A DNA stretch of 36,398 nt, from the NCBI GenBank assembly GCA_030638575.1, contig DAOWEJ010000098.1:1-36398 (forward strand), given 5' to 3'. Each line of letters begins with the position of its first letter. Within the stretch, counting starts at the first letter, position 1. The position numbers were made by a program, and so were the translations under genes. This document shows positions 1-8,127 of this stretch, one piece after another. Below the pieces are notes generated by a model, which worked only from the letters and a program-made list of their open reading frames with translations, did no database searches and was not told the DNA's origin. The stretch is from Deltaproteobacteria bacterium. GTDB lineage: Bacteria > Desulfobacterota > Desulfobacteria > Desulfobacterales > JAUWMJ01.

Positions 1-96
1 AAATTTTAATCCTCGAAATACTCCATGTATTCCTGTGGTTAAAATTTTCGCCTTTCTTGATCTCGAACAAAATTGAACATTTTGAAACAGGCTCAG
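1..96. repeat. Family B palindromic repeat, cut by window edge
   Basis: This stretch matches, in reverse orientation, the interior of the repeats at 19902-20043 and 31541-31699. It shares the internal palindrome (TCCTCGAAATACTC ... GTTAAAATTTTCGCC) and ends in a TTTGAAAC tail like the other copies. The left terminus lies outside the window. The following bases, 97-192, hold no recognisable feature. Confidence 0.75.
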
Positions 97-192
97 ATAT
101 ATTAGTTTTATTTGTGACTATGCCAAGAAAAGCACCGCCATTATGAAAATCCGTGTGAATCTGTACAAATTTGTGTCCTATTTTTCAAGGTC

Positions 193-1113
193 TCACAACT
201 CTTCCGGCGTAAACGCCACTACATCATCAATCTTTGTTGTATCCGCGAAGAGCATCACAAGCCGGTCAATTCCCAGTGCATTGCCGGATGCAGCAGGCAT
301 AAACTTCAATGATTCCAAAAAGTTATCTGGCATCGGATAGATGGTTTTTCCTGATTTGCGTCTAATATTTTGCTCCTTTTCAAACCTCTTTCTTTGTTCA
401 TCGTGATCGGTCAACTCAGTAAAGCCATTACACAATTCAAGACCTGCGATGTAAAGCTCAAAGCGTTGTGCAAGGGAAGGGTTATCGGTTTTTAAGCATG
501 CAAGGGAAGCGAATGATGCAGGATAGTCATAAAGAAAAGCAGCCTTTTTACGCCCAAGGTTCGGCTCTATTTCAAAGGCCATTAATTCATCAAAAAGATT
601 CTGCATAAGCGCCTTTTCTAAAGGTATTGAAGCAAATTTATTAAAAGCATCTGCTACCGACATCCTGATAAAAGGTTTTTTAAGATCGATTTTATCTTCC
701 TGAAAAACTAAAGGGTTTCGACAGCCGATATTTTCAGCAACAAAGCTTACAAGATCTTCCGTTTGATCCATCATATCAGAATAATCGGTTTCTGATACAT
801 ACCACTCAAGCATAGTCAGCTCCGGCAGGTGTCTGTTCCCCCTTTCGTTTTTACGAAAGCACTTACAAATCTGAAAAATGCGGGGATATCCTGCTGCAAG
901 GAGCCTTTTCATGCATAATTCAGGAGAAGTCTGCAAAAACCAGTTGCCTGAAATCTCGGCGTCAACATATATTTCCGGTGCAGGGGCAGGAATCCGGCAA
1001 GGGGTTTCTACTTCAAGGAAGTCCTTTTTTATAAAAAAGGCCCGGGCAGTCTGAAGCACCCGGGCTCTTAATTTTAGATTTTTTTTTATGGACGATTGTC
1101 TGTGAAAGGGCAT
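193..1113 (-). CDS. epmA: Elongation factor P--(R)-beta-lysine ligase EpmA (GenX/PoxA), 306 aa
   Basis: This is a class II lysyl-tRNA-synthetase-like enzyme without the anticodon-binding domain. The family adenylates (R)-beta-lysine and transfers it to a lysine of elongation factor P in the cytoplasm. Visible signatures are the motif 2 region (FRKNERGNRHLPELTMLEWY), the late segment ELCNGFTEL and motif 3 (ALGIDRLVML) near the C-terminus. I start it at the ATG at 1113, giving 306 residues, close to the roughly 325 of E. coli EpmA. The frame stays open to 1263, but those 50 extra codons are translated hairpin repeat and read as low-complexity sequence (AHQSRQAAHQVPKG). No strong ribosome-binding site is visible, because the array runs up to the start. 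The efp gene is not in the window. A KamA-family protein that could supply beta-lysine is at 8176. It could also be a bacterial lysyl-tRNA synthetase paralogue of other function, but the length and motifs favour EpmA. Confidence 0.88.
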   Translation of the reverse strand: MPFHRQSSIKKNLKLRARVLQTARAFFIKKDFLEVETPCRIPAPAPEIYVDAEISGNWFLQTSPELCMKRLLAAGYPRIFQICKCFRKNERGNRHLPELTMLEWYVSETDYSDMMDQTEDLVSFVAENIGCRNPLVFQEDKIDLKKPFIRMSVADAFNKFASIPLEKALMQNLFDELMAFEIEPNLGRKKAAFLYDYPASFASLACLKTDNPSLAQRFELYIAGLELCNGFTELTDHDEQRKRFEKEQNIRRKSGKTIYPMPDNFLESLKFMPAASGNALGIDRLVMLFADTTKIDDVVAFTPEEL

Positions 1114-1117
1114 AATG

Positions 1118-1310
1118 GAGCGTCCCTTCGGGACTTGATGAGCAGCCTGACGGCTTTGATGAGCGTCCCTTCGGGACTTGAAGACCGCCCTATTAGGGCT
1201 TGAAGAGCCTCCCTGTGGGACTTTAAGCTTTTTTAAAGGATTAGCCTCAAGCAAAGCGGTCATTGAGCGGAGCGCTCATCAAACGTAGTGCTCCTCAAGC
1301 GGAGCTCTCT
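1118..1310 (-). repeat. Array R1 of tandem short hairpins
   Basis: About nine tandem units of 16-22 bases lie in the gap between the lipoprotein gene and epmA. Read in the direction of transcription (minus), each unit is a 4-5 bp stem, a 3-5 base loop such as GAA, then CGCTC and a TCAAG-type linker, for example GTCCC-GAA-GGGAC. Stem sequences differ between units but still pair. The same array occurs at 4211-4415 and 7941-8127. It includes the region that falsely extends epmA upstream. Confidence 0.85.
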
Positions 1311-1327
1311 TTAATGTTTCATCACTA

Positions 1328-2794
1328 CTAAAATGTTGTGATCCTGGGTTTTAGGATTATATCGATACGCCTGTTTACAGCTCGTCCCTTTGCAGTTTTA
1401 TTAGATGCAAGGGGCCGTATCGATCCGTATCCTACGGCTACGATTCTCTCTTCAGGCAGTGTTCGGTTTGCTATAAGGTATTGTCCAACAGAATACGCTC
1501 TTTGCTCGGATAAATGTTCGTTTATTTCGTCCGATCCGGTGCTGTCTGTATGTCCTTCAATAACAACGTTAGGCTCACCGAATATGCGAATGGCTCGCTG
1601 AACCTTGCTTAGCAGTCCATAATTCTCCGGCATAATAACGTATTTGCCTACCGGAAATTGAATTCCTCTCAACCGTATCAAAAGCTGGTTTCCTTGTTTA
1701 TAAACTTCAGCCTCATTCGCATCGAACAGATTGCGAACCTTACCAAACAGTTTATTGAATTTCTTTTCAGCTGCCAGGCGTTCTTTCGCAGCCTGTTCCT
1801 TCCTGGTTCTGTCCTCTAATGAGGCCGTCTGTTTTTTCAGGGCATTGATTTCTGCCTGCTGGTCTTTTGCTTTTTCGATCATGAAATTACGATCTTGCTT
1901 CAAAGCAGCAATTGAGCTTAAGATATTTTCAACCTGGATTTTAAAAGGTTCGTCACGCATATCCGGTGCAGATAGTTTGCTTGCCGTTTGATAGAGCATT
2001 TTCTCATACCATAACGTAATCTGTTCGGGCTGCATGGTTTTAACCTTTTTGCTCTGCCGTGTTACCCTGATACAGCGCCAGGCCTCAAAAAGTGCATCGT
2101 TTGCTTTTTCGAGCATCATTTCTTTTTTGTAAGGATTCTTTGAAATAAATGCATCAGCTTTTTTCAGCTTATTTGTTGCCAGGGCATATATGCTGGGAGC
2201 AAATTTTTTTGCATCTTCTTTTTCCGCCTGTTTAAGCAGCTTTCTAACCTCACCTAAAGTCTGTTCTTTAATTGCCCTCAATTCAAGCCGGCGAAAAGTG
2301 CTGATCACTTTTGCTTCATTTTTGCGGGCCGATTTCAGATTGTTGTTTTCAATTGCTCTCATAAGGTCAAGGAACTGTTCTTCCGCTTTAACATAATCAT
2401 TTCCCATTTTTGTGGCACCAGAAGCACGAGCAAGCTTTCGTCTTTTTATGACCTTAGGCAGTGCAGTGTTTGCAATATTTGCCACTTCTTTTGCACGTTT
2501 AAGTTGGGCTCGGCTCTGGGCAACGCTATCCATAATATCCGAAAGAGCAGCGCCACTATCCCGACCTCTCTTGGCATTTTTGAAAGATTTTTCAGCCTTT
2601 GCAAACCAGGTGGGTGACAGGACATTAATCTGGGCGTTTCGAGCTTTTCTTAGATCGTTATCCAGCCGGTTTATTTGCTCTGTTGGATTTTCCGACATGG
2701 AGATCTGTTTTACTTTTAAGTTGCTTCCTCCGCAGGCACCCAGAAAAAATAGAGTAATAATGAGTGCAGCCATAATTGAGATTTTATTTCGCAT
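1328..2794 (-). CDS. OmpA-family lipoprotein with DUF4398-like helical region, 488 aa
   Basis: This is a predicted outer-membrane lipoprotein that anchors to peptidoglycan. The N-terminus is a lipoprotein signal peptide ending in the lipobox LGAC, with Cys21 as the lipidated residue. Residues of roughly 35-290 are charged and helical, resembling DUF4398-type lipoproteins. A Lys/Glu-rich coiled coil follows (about 290-345), then an OmpA C-terminal domain (about 375-480). The peptidoglycan-binding signature GHTDSTG ... LSEQRA is present, including the Asp and Arg that bind diaminopimelate in the family. The ATG at 2794 is preceded by AAGGAGAA at good distance. The gene is transcribed toward epmA and separated from it by array R1. 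Such proteins stabilise the envelope, but a specific partner cannot be named from sequence. Confidence 0.85.
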   Translation of the reverse strand: MRNKISIMAALIITLFFLGACGGSNLKVKQISMSENPTEQINRLDNDLRKARNAQINVLSPTWFAKAEKSFKNAKRGRDSGAALSDIMDSVAQSRAQLKRAKEVANIANTALPKVIKRRKLARASGATKMGNDYVKAEEQFLDLMRAIENNNLKSARKNEAKVISTFRRLELRAIKEQTLGEVRKLLKQAEKEDAKKFAPSIYALATNKLKKADAFISKNPYKKEMMLEKANDALFEAWRCIRVTRQSKKVKTMQPEQITLWYEKMLYQTASKLSAPDMRDEPFKIQVENILSSIAALKQDRNFMIEKAKDQQAEINALKKQTASLEDRTRKEQAAKERLAAEKKFNKLFGKVRNLFDANEAEVYKQGNQLLIRLRGIQFPVGKYVIMPENYGLLSKVQRAIRIFGEPNVVIEGHTDSTGSDEINEHLSEQRAYSVGQYLIANRTLPEERIVAVGYGSIRPLASNKTAKGRAVNRRIDIILKPRITTF

Positions 2795-2821
2795 GATAAT
2801 AATTCTCCTTTCATTAACTTT

Positions 2822-2872
2822 GATGGCGTCGTAGAAAGTCCCATCTACTCAGCCATCGGTGATACTTTTTTA
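2822..2872. repeat. Family A repeat, internally deleted copy
   Basis: The segment begins with GATGGCGTCGTAGAAAGTCC, the outer end of family A. After AGTAGATGGG-equivalent sequence it jumps directly to the opposite end (AGCCATCGGTGATACTTTTT). The whole central palindrome with its GTGGTTTTTCAG arms is missing, leaving two fused ends of about 50 bp. It lies between the histone-deacetylase-like gene and the lipoprotein gene. Confidence 0.7.
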
Positions 2873-2878
2873 CTACTA

Positions 2879-4201
2879 TTATTTCCGGAAATCATGTTCA
2901 AGGTATTTATCTTCAGTTCGGTCCTGAAGAAAAGCTATATCAAAGTTGTCTTCATTTGTCGAATCATACCATCTGTAGCCAAGCTCTTTGCATTCCCTGC
3001 ATCCCTTTCTGGGGATATGGACAGCAAGGATGTGATAACCGAGATCCGATGTTGAATCTATTTTATATGCTCCGCTGCAATTTTTACAAAGGCGGATCTT
3101 TTCTCTTTGCGATTCATGGATACCATCTGTGTCGTAGAAGATATTGCGTCTGCGCTCGTCAAAATCCTTTGATTTAAGAATTTTATTTTTTTTTCTTTCT
3201 CTTTGCCGCCATAAGCTTAAAACGATTTCCCCTGTTTTTTCAATCATTCGAGTTACGGAATGCGTCTGCCTGATACTTCCCGGATCATAGGCAGGTTCTT
3301 TCACCTTGCTGTAATCAATTCCGGCCATGGCTAAAATTATTCCAAGATTAACATAAGGAAGCGCTCCTTCAATGGAGTACCCACCTTCAAGCACAGCAAT
3401 ATCCGGTTTTAACATTTCGGTCAAGGCTGCATATCCCTGAGCCGAAAAATTCATATTTGTGATAGGGTCTGAAAAATGGTTGTCCTGGCCGGCGGAATTT
3501 ATGATTATGTCCGGTTTGAAGTCTTCAAGAATCGGCATGACAACATTTTTTATAACATATAAGAAGCCATCTTCAGATGTATTGGGAGGAAGAGGAATAT
3601 TGAGGGTGGTTCCTAAGGCATTCGGACCTCCCAGTTCATTTGGAAATCCCGATCCGGGATAAAGTGTACGTCCATCCTGGTGAATGGAAATAAAAAGCGT
3701 ATCCGGATCATGCCAGTAAATATCCTGGGTTCCGTCGCCATGATGACAGTCGGTATCAACAATAGCCACTCTGTCGATATTGTATGCCTCACGGAGAAAT
3801 TCAATCATGATAGCTTCAATATTAACATTGCAAAAACCCCTTGCCCCGTGCACAACGCGCATTGCATGATGACCCGGTGGACGGACAAGTGCAAACCCTT
3901 TTTCCACCTGCCTGTCTAACACAGCCATGCCGATTGTCTTAGCGCCACCAGCGCTTATAAAATGGGACTCTGTCATCACATTCCATACATCAGGAACACA
4001 AAAATGGACCCGTTGTACATCTTTAACAGTTACAAGGTCGGGTTTGTATTCTTCAATTCCCTCGATGTCAAAGAGGCCCTCTTCAAATACCTGATCCTGG
4101 GTGTAAAGAAGGCGTTCTTCCCTTTCAGGATGAGTAGGGCTTATTGCCCAGTCAAAGGCAGGGAAAAATACAAGACCGGTTTTATATTTTGCATGTATCA
4201 T
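2879..4201 (-). CDS. Histone deacetylase family protein with C-terminal Cys4 tail, 440 aa
   Basis: This is a zinc-dependent amidohydrolase of the HDAC/acetoin-utilisation/acetylpolyamine fold. Numbered from the ATG at 4201, the tandem His pair is H111-H112 (PPGHHAM). The zinc ligands are D151 and H153 (DTDCHHGDG) and D240 (SAGQDNH, where the family usually has AGFD). The C-terminal glycine-tyrosine loop is LEGGY at 271-275. The catalytic set is therefore complete. Residues 340-440 form an unusual extension with two CxxC pairs (C372/C375 and C401/C404) that looks like a zinc ribbon. The frame is open to 4264, but those 21 codons are hairpin-array sequence (RSPKGCSQSP), so I prefer the internal ATG. 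An AAGGA lies 14 bases upstream of it, which is a poor site. The natural substrate is unknown; acetylated polyamine or protein lysine are the family options. Confidence 0.82.
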   Translation of the reverse strand: MIHAKYKTGLVFFPAFDWAISPTHPEREERLLYTQDQVFEEGLFDIEGIEEYKPDLVTVKDVQRVHFCVPDVWNVMTESHFISAGGAKTIGMAVLDRQVEKGFALVRPPGHHAMRVVHGARGFCNVNIEAIMIEFLREAYNIDRVAIVDTDCHHGDGTQDIYWHDPDTLFISIHQDGRTLYPGSGFPNELGGPNALGTTLNIPLPPNTSEDGFLYVIKNVVMPILEDFKPDIIINSAGQDNHFSDPITNMNFSAQGYAALTEMLKPDIAVLEGGYSIEGALPYVNLGIILAMAGIDYSKVKEPAYDPGSIRQTHSVTRMIEKTGEIVLSLWRQRERKKNKILKSKDFDERRRNIFYDTDGIHESQREKIRLCKNCSGAYKIDSTSDLGYHILAVHIPRKGCRECKELGYRWYDSTNEDNFDIAFLQDRTEDKYLEHDFRK

Positions 4202-4210
4202 AATTATTAA

Positions 4211-4415
4211 GAGCGTCCTTTCAGGACTTTGGGAGCAGCCCTTCGGGCTTCGATGAGCGTCCACCTGCGGCGGACAAAGACCGCCCTGTTAGGGCTTGAT
4301 GAGCGTTCCTTCGGAACTCGAGGAGCATCCGCCTGCGGCGGATTTAAGGCCTAAAGCGAAGCGCTCTTCAAACATAGTGCTCCTCAAGCGAAGCGGTCAT
4401 TGAGCGAAGCGTTCA
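4211..4415 (-). repeat. Array R2 of tandem short hairpins
   Basis: This is a second copy of the hairpin array, in the same orientation relative to transcription as R1 and R3. Units read in the minus direction include GTCCT-GAA-AGGAC, GTTCC-GAA-GGAAC, GCCCT-AAC-AGGGC and ATCCGCC-GCA-GGCGGAT. These change bases on both sides of the stem compared with R1. The array fills the gap between the hydantoinase-type gene and the histone-deacetylase-like gene and includes the stop codon of the former. Confidence 0.85.
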
Positions 4416-6101
4416 GCTTCTCCGTGTTAGATTCACTATAATATCATCGTATCCATTTATCAACCCCGGTTTAACCTGTACTTTTACACGAATATTTTTC
4501 CCGGCGGTATAAAAACCTCTTACCATATTAAACTGCATGTTTTCAAGTACTTCCATTTCAAGATGATCCGAATCCGACCCCCTTTGCAAAGCTTTTTGTC
4601 TAAGAAGGTCAAAGGCGTTTTTGACAGCGTCACTGCTATCAAAATTTTCTTTAATATTTATTAGAAAATTTTCTGCAGGTGCAATAGCAATTTTCCTCTG
4701 TGTATCAGCAAAAAAGATAACCTCACAGGTGGTTCTGGCAAGGGCTGCTCCAATGGCATTTGCAACTGTCCATTTAGGTACGGCCCTGGCTTTATAATCG
4801 GAAATTTTTTCAAAATATCGGGCAAAACAGGGGGCTGGCCCTCCAAGTACGAGAATTTTTTTTGGTGTTACCTTATAACCTTCCTGCAGTTCATGGACAG
4901 TATAGACAGGTTTTGCATTAATGCGGTTTATCATCTTTTCAGCTTCTGATAAAATTTTTCTGCAGGTGAATTCAAAGATCATAGAAGCAGTATCTTCAAC
5001 AGAAAGTCGAAGCTCTTTTGCAAGTTCTCTTAAACCATTCACCGATTTTTCTCTGTCACCGTTATTCATCTCTTTTAGTACAAAAAGGGCGTCTGTTGGA
5101 GTAGGGACAGGGCCTCCAAAGGCCAGGGCAGGTCCGAGGCGCTGGGGACCGACCTGGAGTTTTCCGTTTTTAATTTTTACAGCGCTGTCGCCTCCCACCC
5201 CTATTGAGAGTGTGTCTAAAGAACGAATAAGGGTTTTGTAACTGCCCAGACTGATACCGATGGGATCTAAAAGAGGGACACGATTAATAAGGATAGACAT
5301 ATCGGTTGTTGTTCCGCCGATATCCATAATAAGGGTATCTTCATCTTCCGAGCTGAATGCAACCGAACCCATAACGCTGGCGGCTGGCCCGGAAAGTATG
5401 GTCTGGCCGGGAAAATCGATGGATGAATTAAAGTTCATGTTGCCACCATCGGCTTTAAGAATGCGGATAGGAAGCACAAGTCCTTTTTTTTCAAGGGATT
5501 TTTGAACAGCTTCGTAAAATTCCTTGTGAATTGGATAAACGGCAGCATTCAGGAAGGTTGTTGCAATGCGGCGGGGAAAATTAAGGTTGCCTGAAATCCT
5601 GTGCCCTAAAAAAATTTTTTCAAAGGAATCTTTCAGGATTTCATAGATTTTTAGCTCATGATCCGGATTTCGTACAGAAAACTTGCAGACTACACCAACC
5701 AGACGAATTTTTTCTTTTTTAAAGCGTTTTGCGATCTTTTTTATCTCTTTTGAATCAACAGGTTCAATTTCACGCCCCCTGTGGTCTATGGAGCCTGAAA
5801 CAGGGTAATAATGCCTGTTAGATCGAAACAGTTCAGGATCAAGCCCTGGTCCGCCGGAAACAATCATCCCAACTTCCGGGAATTTTTTCTGGACAATAGC
5901 ATTTGTTGTTAGAGTGGTGCTGAGCACGATTCGATGGATATTTTCAGGTTCAATACCTTCCGTAATTTTTTCAAGGCCGGATAAGACCGAGTTGAAAAGA
6001 TTTGATGGGTCGGTTGTAACCTTGACTTCCTTTATAAGGCCTTCCGTGCCTAAAAGGACAACATCTGTATGGGTGCCTCCTACATCCAGTCCAATGATCA
6101 T
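4413..6101 (-). CDS. Hydantoinase/oxoprolinase family protein (HyuA-like), 562 aa
   Basis: This is an ATP-dependent ring-opening or carboxylase-type subunit of the HyuA/acetone-carboxylase-beta/5-oxoprolinase superfamily, presumably cytoplasmic. The N-terminus MIIGLDVGGTHTDVVLL is the actin-like ATPase phosphate loop. The central region has ILSGPAASVMGS and the second phosphate-binding loop LIMDIGGTTTDMSIL, followed by the S-L-G-S/G-V-G-G-D core typical of the family. A third glycine-rich segment is KILVLGGPAP. Length is slightly below the usual 650-700 residues of HyuA proteins. No HyuB-type (hydantoinase B) partner gene is adjacent, so the reaction is uncertain. The ATG at 6101 is followed downstream by array R2 and the histone-deacetylase-like gene on the same strand, so co-transcription is possible. 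Confidence 0.82.
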   Translation of the reverse strand: MIIGLDVGGTHTDVVLLGTEGLIKEVKVTTDPSNLFNSVLSGLEKITEGIEPENIHRIVLSTTLTTNAIVQKKFPEVGMIVSGGPGLDPELFRSNRHYYPVSGSIDHRGREIEPVDSKEIKKIAKRFKKEKIRLVGVVCKFSVRNPDHELKIYEILKDSFEKIFLGHRISGNLNFPRRIATTFLNAAVYPIHKEFYEAVQKSLEKKGLVLPIRILKADGGNMNFNSSIDFPGQTILSGPAASVMGSVAFSSEDEDTLIMDIGGTTTDMSILINRVPLLDPIGISLGSYKTLIRSLDTLSIGVGGDSAVKIKNGKLQVGPQRLGPALAFGGPVPTPTDALFVLKEMNNGDREKSVNGLRELAKELRLSVEDTASMIFEFTCRKILSEAEKMINRINAKPVYTVHELQEGYKVTPKKILVLGGPAPCFARYFEKISDYKARAVPKWTVANAIGAALARTTCEVIFFADTQRKIAIAPAENFLINIKENFDSSDAVKNAFDLLRQKALQRGSDSDHLEMEVLENMQFNMVRGFYTAGKNIRVKVQVKPGLINGYDDIIVNLTRRS

Positions 6102-6310
6102 GGGTCTTTCCTAAAAAACTGCTCTTGTTAAAAAATTTGAGATTGTTCCTCACAATTTGATGGAATTTTCAAAAGAGGAAATAAAAATAAAGATTATCGG
6201 ATATGCGCTGAAAAGTCAACTTGCCGGATCGCTACACAGCAATTTTCGGTAAAAATGATAAAGGCATAGGAAGAAGGCTGTTTGATTTTTCAAAGTGACA
6301 AGAATTGATG

Positions 6311-6508
6311 AACTCGTAAAAAGTCCGATTTAGACGGTTTCGTAAAAAGTAACGCCGATGGCTAAGTAAAAAGTTTCATATACCCCCGCTAAAAATCAGC
6401 GGGATAAAAAGGCGCAGTGGTTTTTCAGGGGCGAGGCAATACATGCAGTATGCCGAGTGCCTGAAAAACCGCTGCAACGCAGTAGATGGGACTTTTTACG
6501 ACGCCATC
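6311..6508. repeat. Family A palindromic repeat with inserted hairpin (copy A1)
   Basis: The core element is 6357-6508, with ends GATGGCTAAGTAAAAAGT and ACTTTTTACGACGCCATC that pair at 15 of 18 positions. Inner arms are GTGGTTTTTCAG ... CTGAAAAACCGC. Unlike the copies at 25302 and 31873, it contains an extra hairpin (CCCGCTAAAAATCAGCGGG, about 6383-6401). The left flank 6311-6356 (CGTAAAAAGTCCGATTTAGACGG) is shared with repeat F near 28704-28728. The rest of the 6102-6616 gap holds no gene. A weak hairpin (CGGTAAACCG) precedes the next gene. Confidence 0.8.
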
Positions 6509-6616
6509 AAGAATTAATTATTGCATTTTAAGATAACAGTTGCTACAGCGGTCAAGGCTAATCAGGTCTTTTTTCGGTAAACCGATAAAATTTTTAAAAA
6601 AAGCGGAGTATTAAAA

Positions 6617-7927
6617 ATGGCGAGTATCGAAACAATCAAAGAAAAACTTAAAGACATGGATTCAACCAAAATCTTTTTTACAGATCTTAACGGAAGGCTT
6701 ATGAGTTTGCCGGTAAATCCTGACGACATTGAATTGATAATTGAAAATGGAGTCGGTTTTGACGGAAGTTCCATTTCCGGCATGGCCACGGTTGACAACA
6801 GTGATAGGCTTCTTTTCCCGAATCAGGAAAGTTTTCGTATTGTAGAATTCAAAGATGAGAAAATCGGTTTTTTTATAGGACATATTTACAGTGACCCTGA
6901 AAATCGTGCCTTGGCTGATCCAAGAGCAGTTTTAGAAAATGTTCTGGCCGGAGCGGAAACGGAGTATGGTTTTAAGTTTATGGTTGGGCCGGAGCACGAA
7001 TTCTTTTTACTTACAGAAGAAGAGTTTGGTGATGAAGTTCATTCCGACCATGCCGGCTATTTCCTTTCAACTCCCCATGATAAGGGAGAACCTGTAAGAA
7101 ACAGGATAATCGCGGTACTGAAAGCGATCGGCATAGAATTTGAGAAGGCACATCATGAAGTGACTCCTTCACAACACGAGATCAATCTGAAACCGATAGA
7201 TCCGCTAAATGGCGCCGACCGTACCGTGCTTTTTAACTTCATAACAAAAAAGGTTGCAAATGAATTCGGCTATCATGCCACATTTATGCCCAAACCTTTT
7301 AATGGCTTTAACAGGAGTGCCTTTCATATTCATCTTTCCATGCAGGACCTTGATGGCAACAACCTGTTTTATGATAAAGATGCTGATAACAATTTCAGTG
7401 AACTTGCCAGGCAGTTTATCGGCGGCGTCCTTAAATATGCCAGGGAAACTTCCATCATTATGGCTTCAACCTTTAATTCATACAAAGCCTATGTCCTAGA
7501 GAGGGAAGCGCCTATTATCAGGAGCTGGGGATTCAGGAACAGAAGTTCGATGGTGAGAGTGCCGTATTCGCAAACACCTGCCGGCATGAGAATAGAATTA
7601 AGAAATCCTGATCCGGCAGGTAATATGTATCTTCAGATTGCAATCCTGATAGCAATGGGGATGGAGGGAATAAAAAACAAAATCGACTGCGGTAAGCCGG
7701 ATATAGGAAGCACCTATAAAAAGAAATACAATATCCGTGTATGGGATAAACGCTTTTTGCCCAAGAGTATGTACGAAGCCCTGGTTGAAGCGGAAAAAAG
7801 TACATTTTTAAAGAAGGTATTGGGAGAGAGGATTTACAATAATTACATGGCCCTTAAAACAAAAGACTGGGAAGACCATAGAATACATGTTACGCCTAAA
7901 GAGCATCAGAAGTATTTGAGTATATAA
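6617..7927 (+). CDS. Glutamine synthetase family protein with altered substrate pocket, 436 aa
   Basis: This is an ATP-dependent ammonia or amine ligase of the type I GS fold, with length like the short alpha-type enzymes (about 440 aa). The beta-grasp signature FDGSSISGM, the metal ligands GPEHEFFL and HHEVTPSQHE, and the late arginine (RNPDPAGNMYL) are present. Three substrate-side motifs differ from classical GS. GNGSGMHxH reads FNRSAFHIH (residues 231-239). NSYKRLVPGYEAP reads NSYKAYVLEREAP, so the arginine equivalent to Salmonella R321 is Ala291 while the flap glutamate is kept as Glu297. I therefore call it GS-like rather than glnA. It may act on another amino acid or amine, such as gamma-glutamyl-amide synthesis. 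The ATG follows GCGGAG at 9 bases. It lies just upstream of a KamA-family gene on the same strand. Confidence 0.85.
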   Translation: MASIETIKEKLKDMDSTKIFFTDLNGRLMSLPVNPDDIELIIENGVGFDGSSISGMATVDNSDRLLFPNQESFRIVEFKDEKIGFFIGHIYSDPENRALADPRAVLENVLAGAETEYGFKFMVGPEHEFFLLTEEEFGDEVHSDHAGYFLSTPHDKGEPVRNRIIAVLKAIGIEFEKAHHEVTPSQHEINLKPIDPLNGADRTVLFNFITKKVANEFGYHATFMPKPFNGFNRSAFHIHLSMQDLDGNNLFYDKDADNNFSELARQFIGGVLKYARETSIIMASTFNSYKAYVLEREAPIIRSWGFRNRSSMVRVPYSQTPAGMRIELRNPDPAGNMYLQIAILIAMGMEGIKNKIDCGKPDIGSTYKKKYNIRVWDKRFLPKSMYEALVEAEKSTFLKKVLGERIYNNYMALKTKDWEDHRIHVTPKEHQKYLSI

Positions 7928-7940
7928 CCGTGGCAGGCGG

Positions 7941-8127
7941 GAGGAGCCGAGCGCTTCGCTTGAGGAGCGCTTTGCTTAATGAGTACTGCGTTCGAAGAGC
8001 GCTACGCTTTAGGCTTAAAGTCCCGCAGTGGGACGTTCCTCAAAGCCCGAAGGGCTGCTCCTTAAGTTCCGCAGGAACGCTTTTCAAGCCCTAACAGGGC
8101 GGTCTTTAAGTTCCGCCGGGACGCTCC
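7941..8127 (+). repeat. Array R3 of tandem short hairpins
   Basis: This third hairpin array lies in the gap between the GS-like gene and the KamA-family gene, and it is again co-oriented with transcription, this time on the plus strand. Units include AGCG-CTT-CGCT, AGCG-CTA-CGCT, GTCCC-GCAGT-GGGAC, GCCC-GAA-GGGC, GTTCC-GCA-GGAAC and GCCCT-AAC-AGGGC. The order of unit types follows R1 and R2. A short open frame across it (8028-8213) is not a gene. Confidence 0.85.

Noticed and set aside
143..340. 65-codon plus-strand frame at the left edge
   Set aside because: Most of it is antisense to the 3' end of epmA, and its product has no recognisable features.
1118..1310. CRISPR-like array
   Set aside because: The units are hairpins of 16-22 bases with differing stems and no constant repeat with unique spacers, and no cas genes are present.
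2412..2834. 140-codon plus-strand frame opposite the lipoprotein gene
   Set aside because: It is a shadow of the minus-strand gene, which has a signal peptide, lipobox and OmpA domain.
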